From: JAVVEG01 sp041751425
Lineage (GTDB): Bacteria > Pseudomonadota > Gammaproteobacteria > Pseudomonadales > Pseudohongiellaceae
DNA length: 64,000 nucleotides
Direction: 5' to 3'
Assembly: GCA_041751425.1 (NCBI GenBank)
Contig: JBGSXL010000025.1
Location: forward strand, 1-64,000
This document shows positions 63,278 to 64,000 of this stretch, one piece after another; positions within the stretch are counted from its first letter, which is position 1; the number at the start of each line of letters is the position of its first letter. The notes beneath the pieces are model-generated. The model was not told the DNA's origin. It did no database searches and worked only from the letters and a program-made list of their open reading frames with translations. The position numbers were made by a program, and so were the translations under genes.

Positions 63278-64000
63278 ATGCATAAGGTAATCAGATGTTT
63301 AATTCCTTGTCTGGCAGTGTTCCTGCTACCCGACTCGCAAGCGCAGACCGGTCGTTTCGACACGATGAGCATGGCAGAGAAGGTAGCTAATGGTGCAAGT
63401 TTCCACACGCATCAATCCGCGCCGGTCGAACCTTTTCGTATCATTGGCAATATTTATTACGTAGGCACCTCGAATGTCGGCATCTATCTGATAGCGACAC
63501 CTGAAGGTCATTTTCTGGTGGACTCCGGTGTAAACGAAATGGGCACCACCATTCGCGATAGTGTTGAGAAGCTTGGCTTTCGCATGAGCGACATCAAAAT
63601 CATGCTCTCCAGTCACGCACATTTTGATCACGTGCAGGCGCACGCGGTAGTACAACGCATGACCGGTGCTCAGGTGATGGCAATTGCTGCCGATGCGGAT
63701 GCGCTGGAAGCAGGACAGGATTTATCTCCTTTAGGTTTTGAAGGCTGGGAGCCCGTAAAAGTTGATAGACGCTTACAGGATGGTGAAAGTATTAGTCTGG
63801 GCGGAACTACAATGACACCTACCTGGGCGCCAGGTCACACACCCGGATGCACCACCTGGAGTGTGGACACGAGCGACAGTGGCGAGACAGTCAATGTCGC
63901 CATCTTTGGTTGCAATGGCCCGAATGCGGGCGTGCAGATTGTTAATAACCCACGCTTCCAGAATCTGGCCGAAGAAACACTATTCGGCTTTGACAACCTT
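63278..64000 (+). CDS. Metallo-beta-lactamase-fold protein, subclass B3-like (partial)
   Basis: 241 codons to the window edge, no stop. Signal peptide to SQAQT. Zinc motif SSHAHFDHVQAH (113-118), later His187 in APGHTPGCTTW, and NVGIYLIATPEGHFLVDSG, the B3 pattern. Position after the zinc motif reads VQAHA where classic B3 enzymes have a Gly-Gly turn, so activity on beta-lactams is uncertain; many such proteins hydrolyse other lactones or esters. Confidence 0.85.
   Translation, partial: MHKVIRCLIPCLAVFLLPDSQAQTGRFDTMSMAEKVANGASFHTHQSAPVEPFRIIGNIYYVGTSNVGIYLIATPEGHFLVDSGVNEMGTTIRDSVEKLGFRMSDIKIMLSSHAHFDHVQAHAVVQRMTGAQVMAIAADADALEAGQDLSPLGFEGWEPVKVDRRLQDGESISLGGTTMTPTWAPGHTPGCTTWSVDTSDSGETVNVAIFGCNGPNAGVQIVNNPRFQNLAEETLFGFDNL

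Overview
The window looks like the chromosome of a free-living aerobic gammaproteobacterium of the marine or freshwater oligotroph type. The evidence is a complete phenylalanine/tyrosine catabolic operon, an RND efflux pump, cytochrome c/beta-propeller proteins, periplasmic sugar-oxidising enzymes, a sulfatase, and GC-rich genes on both strands. Genus-level placement is not possible from this reading. No rRNA, tRNA or CRISPR array was seen.

Layout. 1-1625: a Fic gene framed by GGGGTCAGAGT repeats, including a perfect 58-bp palindrome. 1626-5762: a tightly overlapping set encoding a cytochrome c/Vgb-like propeller protein, a periplasmic ligand-binding protein and a diguanylate cyclase. 5859-10349: an AT-richer inserted stretch (matrixin metalloprotease with fibronectin modules plus its partner) bracketed by a duplicated ~143-bp segment, one copy of which was later hit by an IS3-family element. 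10475-25536: a surface-layer module, made of a type I secretion system (ABC, HlyD, TolC), two unknown small genes, SapC, a 1508-residue RTX/S-layer-like protein, and a methyltransferase whose architecture resembles the rickettsial outer-membrane-protein lysine methyltransferases; a decayed copy of the methyltransferase C-terminus lies beside sapC.

25537-28785: a toxin-antitoxin graveyard. phoD is cut after about 70 codons and followed by a HipBA pair, then a chimeric PrlF fragment, an orphan BrnA and an orphan HigA. A hairpin repeat found three times in the window supplies the 3' end of hipA and of phhB. 28786-33999: hpd-hmgA-fahA-maiA-phhA-phhB, Phe to fumarate plus acetoacetate. 34000-38825: an intergenic region with three evenly spaced palindromes before a second Fic gene, VapBC, and a membrane protein/regulator locus with a shared operator. 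38949-47512: a bile-acid/arsenite-type symporter, RND pump, PQQ-like quinohemoprotein and LysM protein.

47850-57964: a sugar cluster (MFS importer, three TIM-barrel isomerases, Gfo/Idh dehydrogenase, DUF1080 hydrolase, GMC dehydrogenase with its subunit III, sulfatase) that fits C3-oxidation (3-keto) catabolism of glycosides. 58059-64000: a third Fic gene, an LtaS/OpgB-type sulfatase gene broken by internal deletion, a DUF885 lipoprotein, another GGGGTCAGAGT cluster, and the start of a subclass-B3-like metallo-beta-lactamase-fold protein.

The two strongest leads are (i) S-layer export coupled to a candidate surface-protein lysine methyltransferase and (ii) the structured repeat that sits at, and sometimes inside, the 3' ends of genes.
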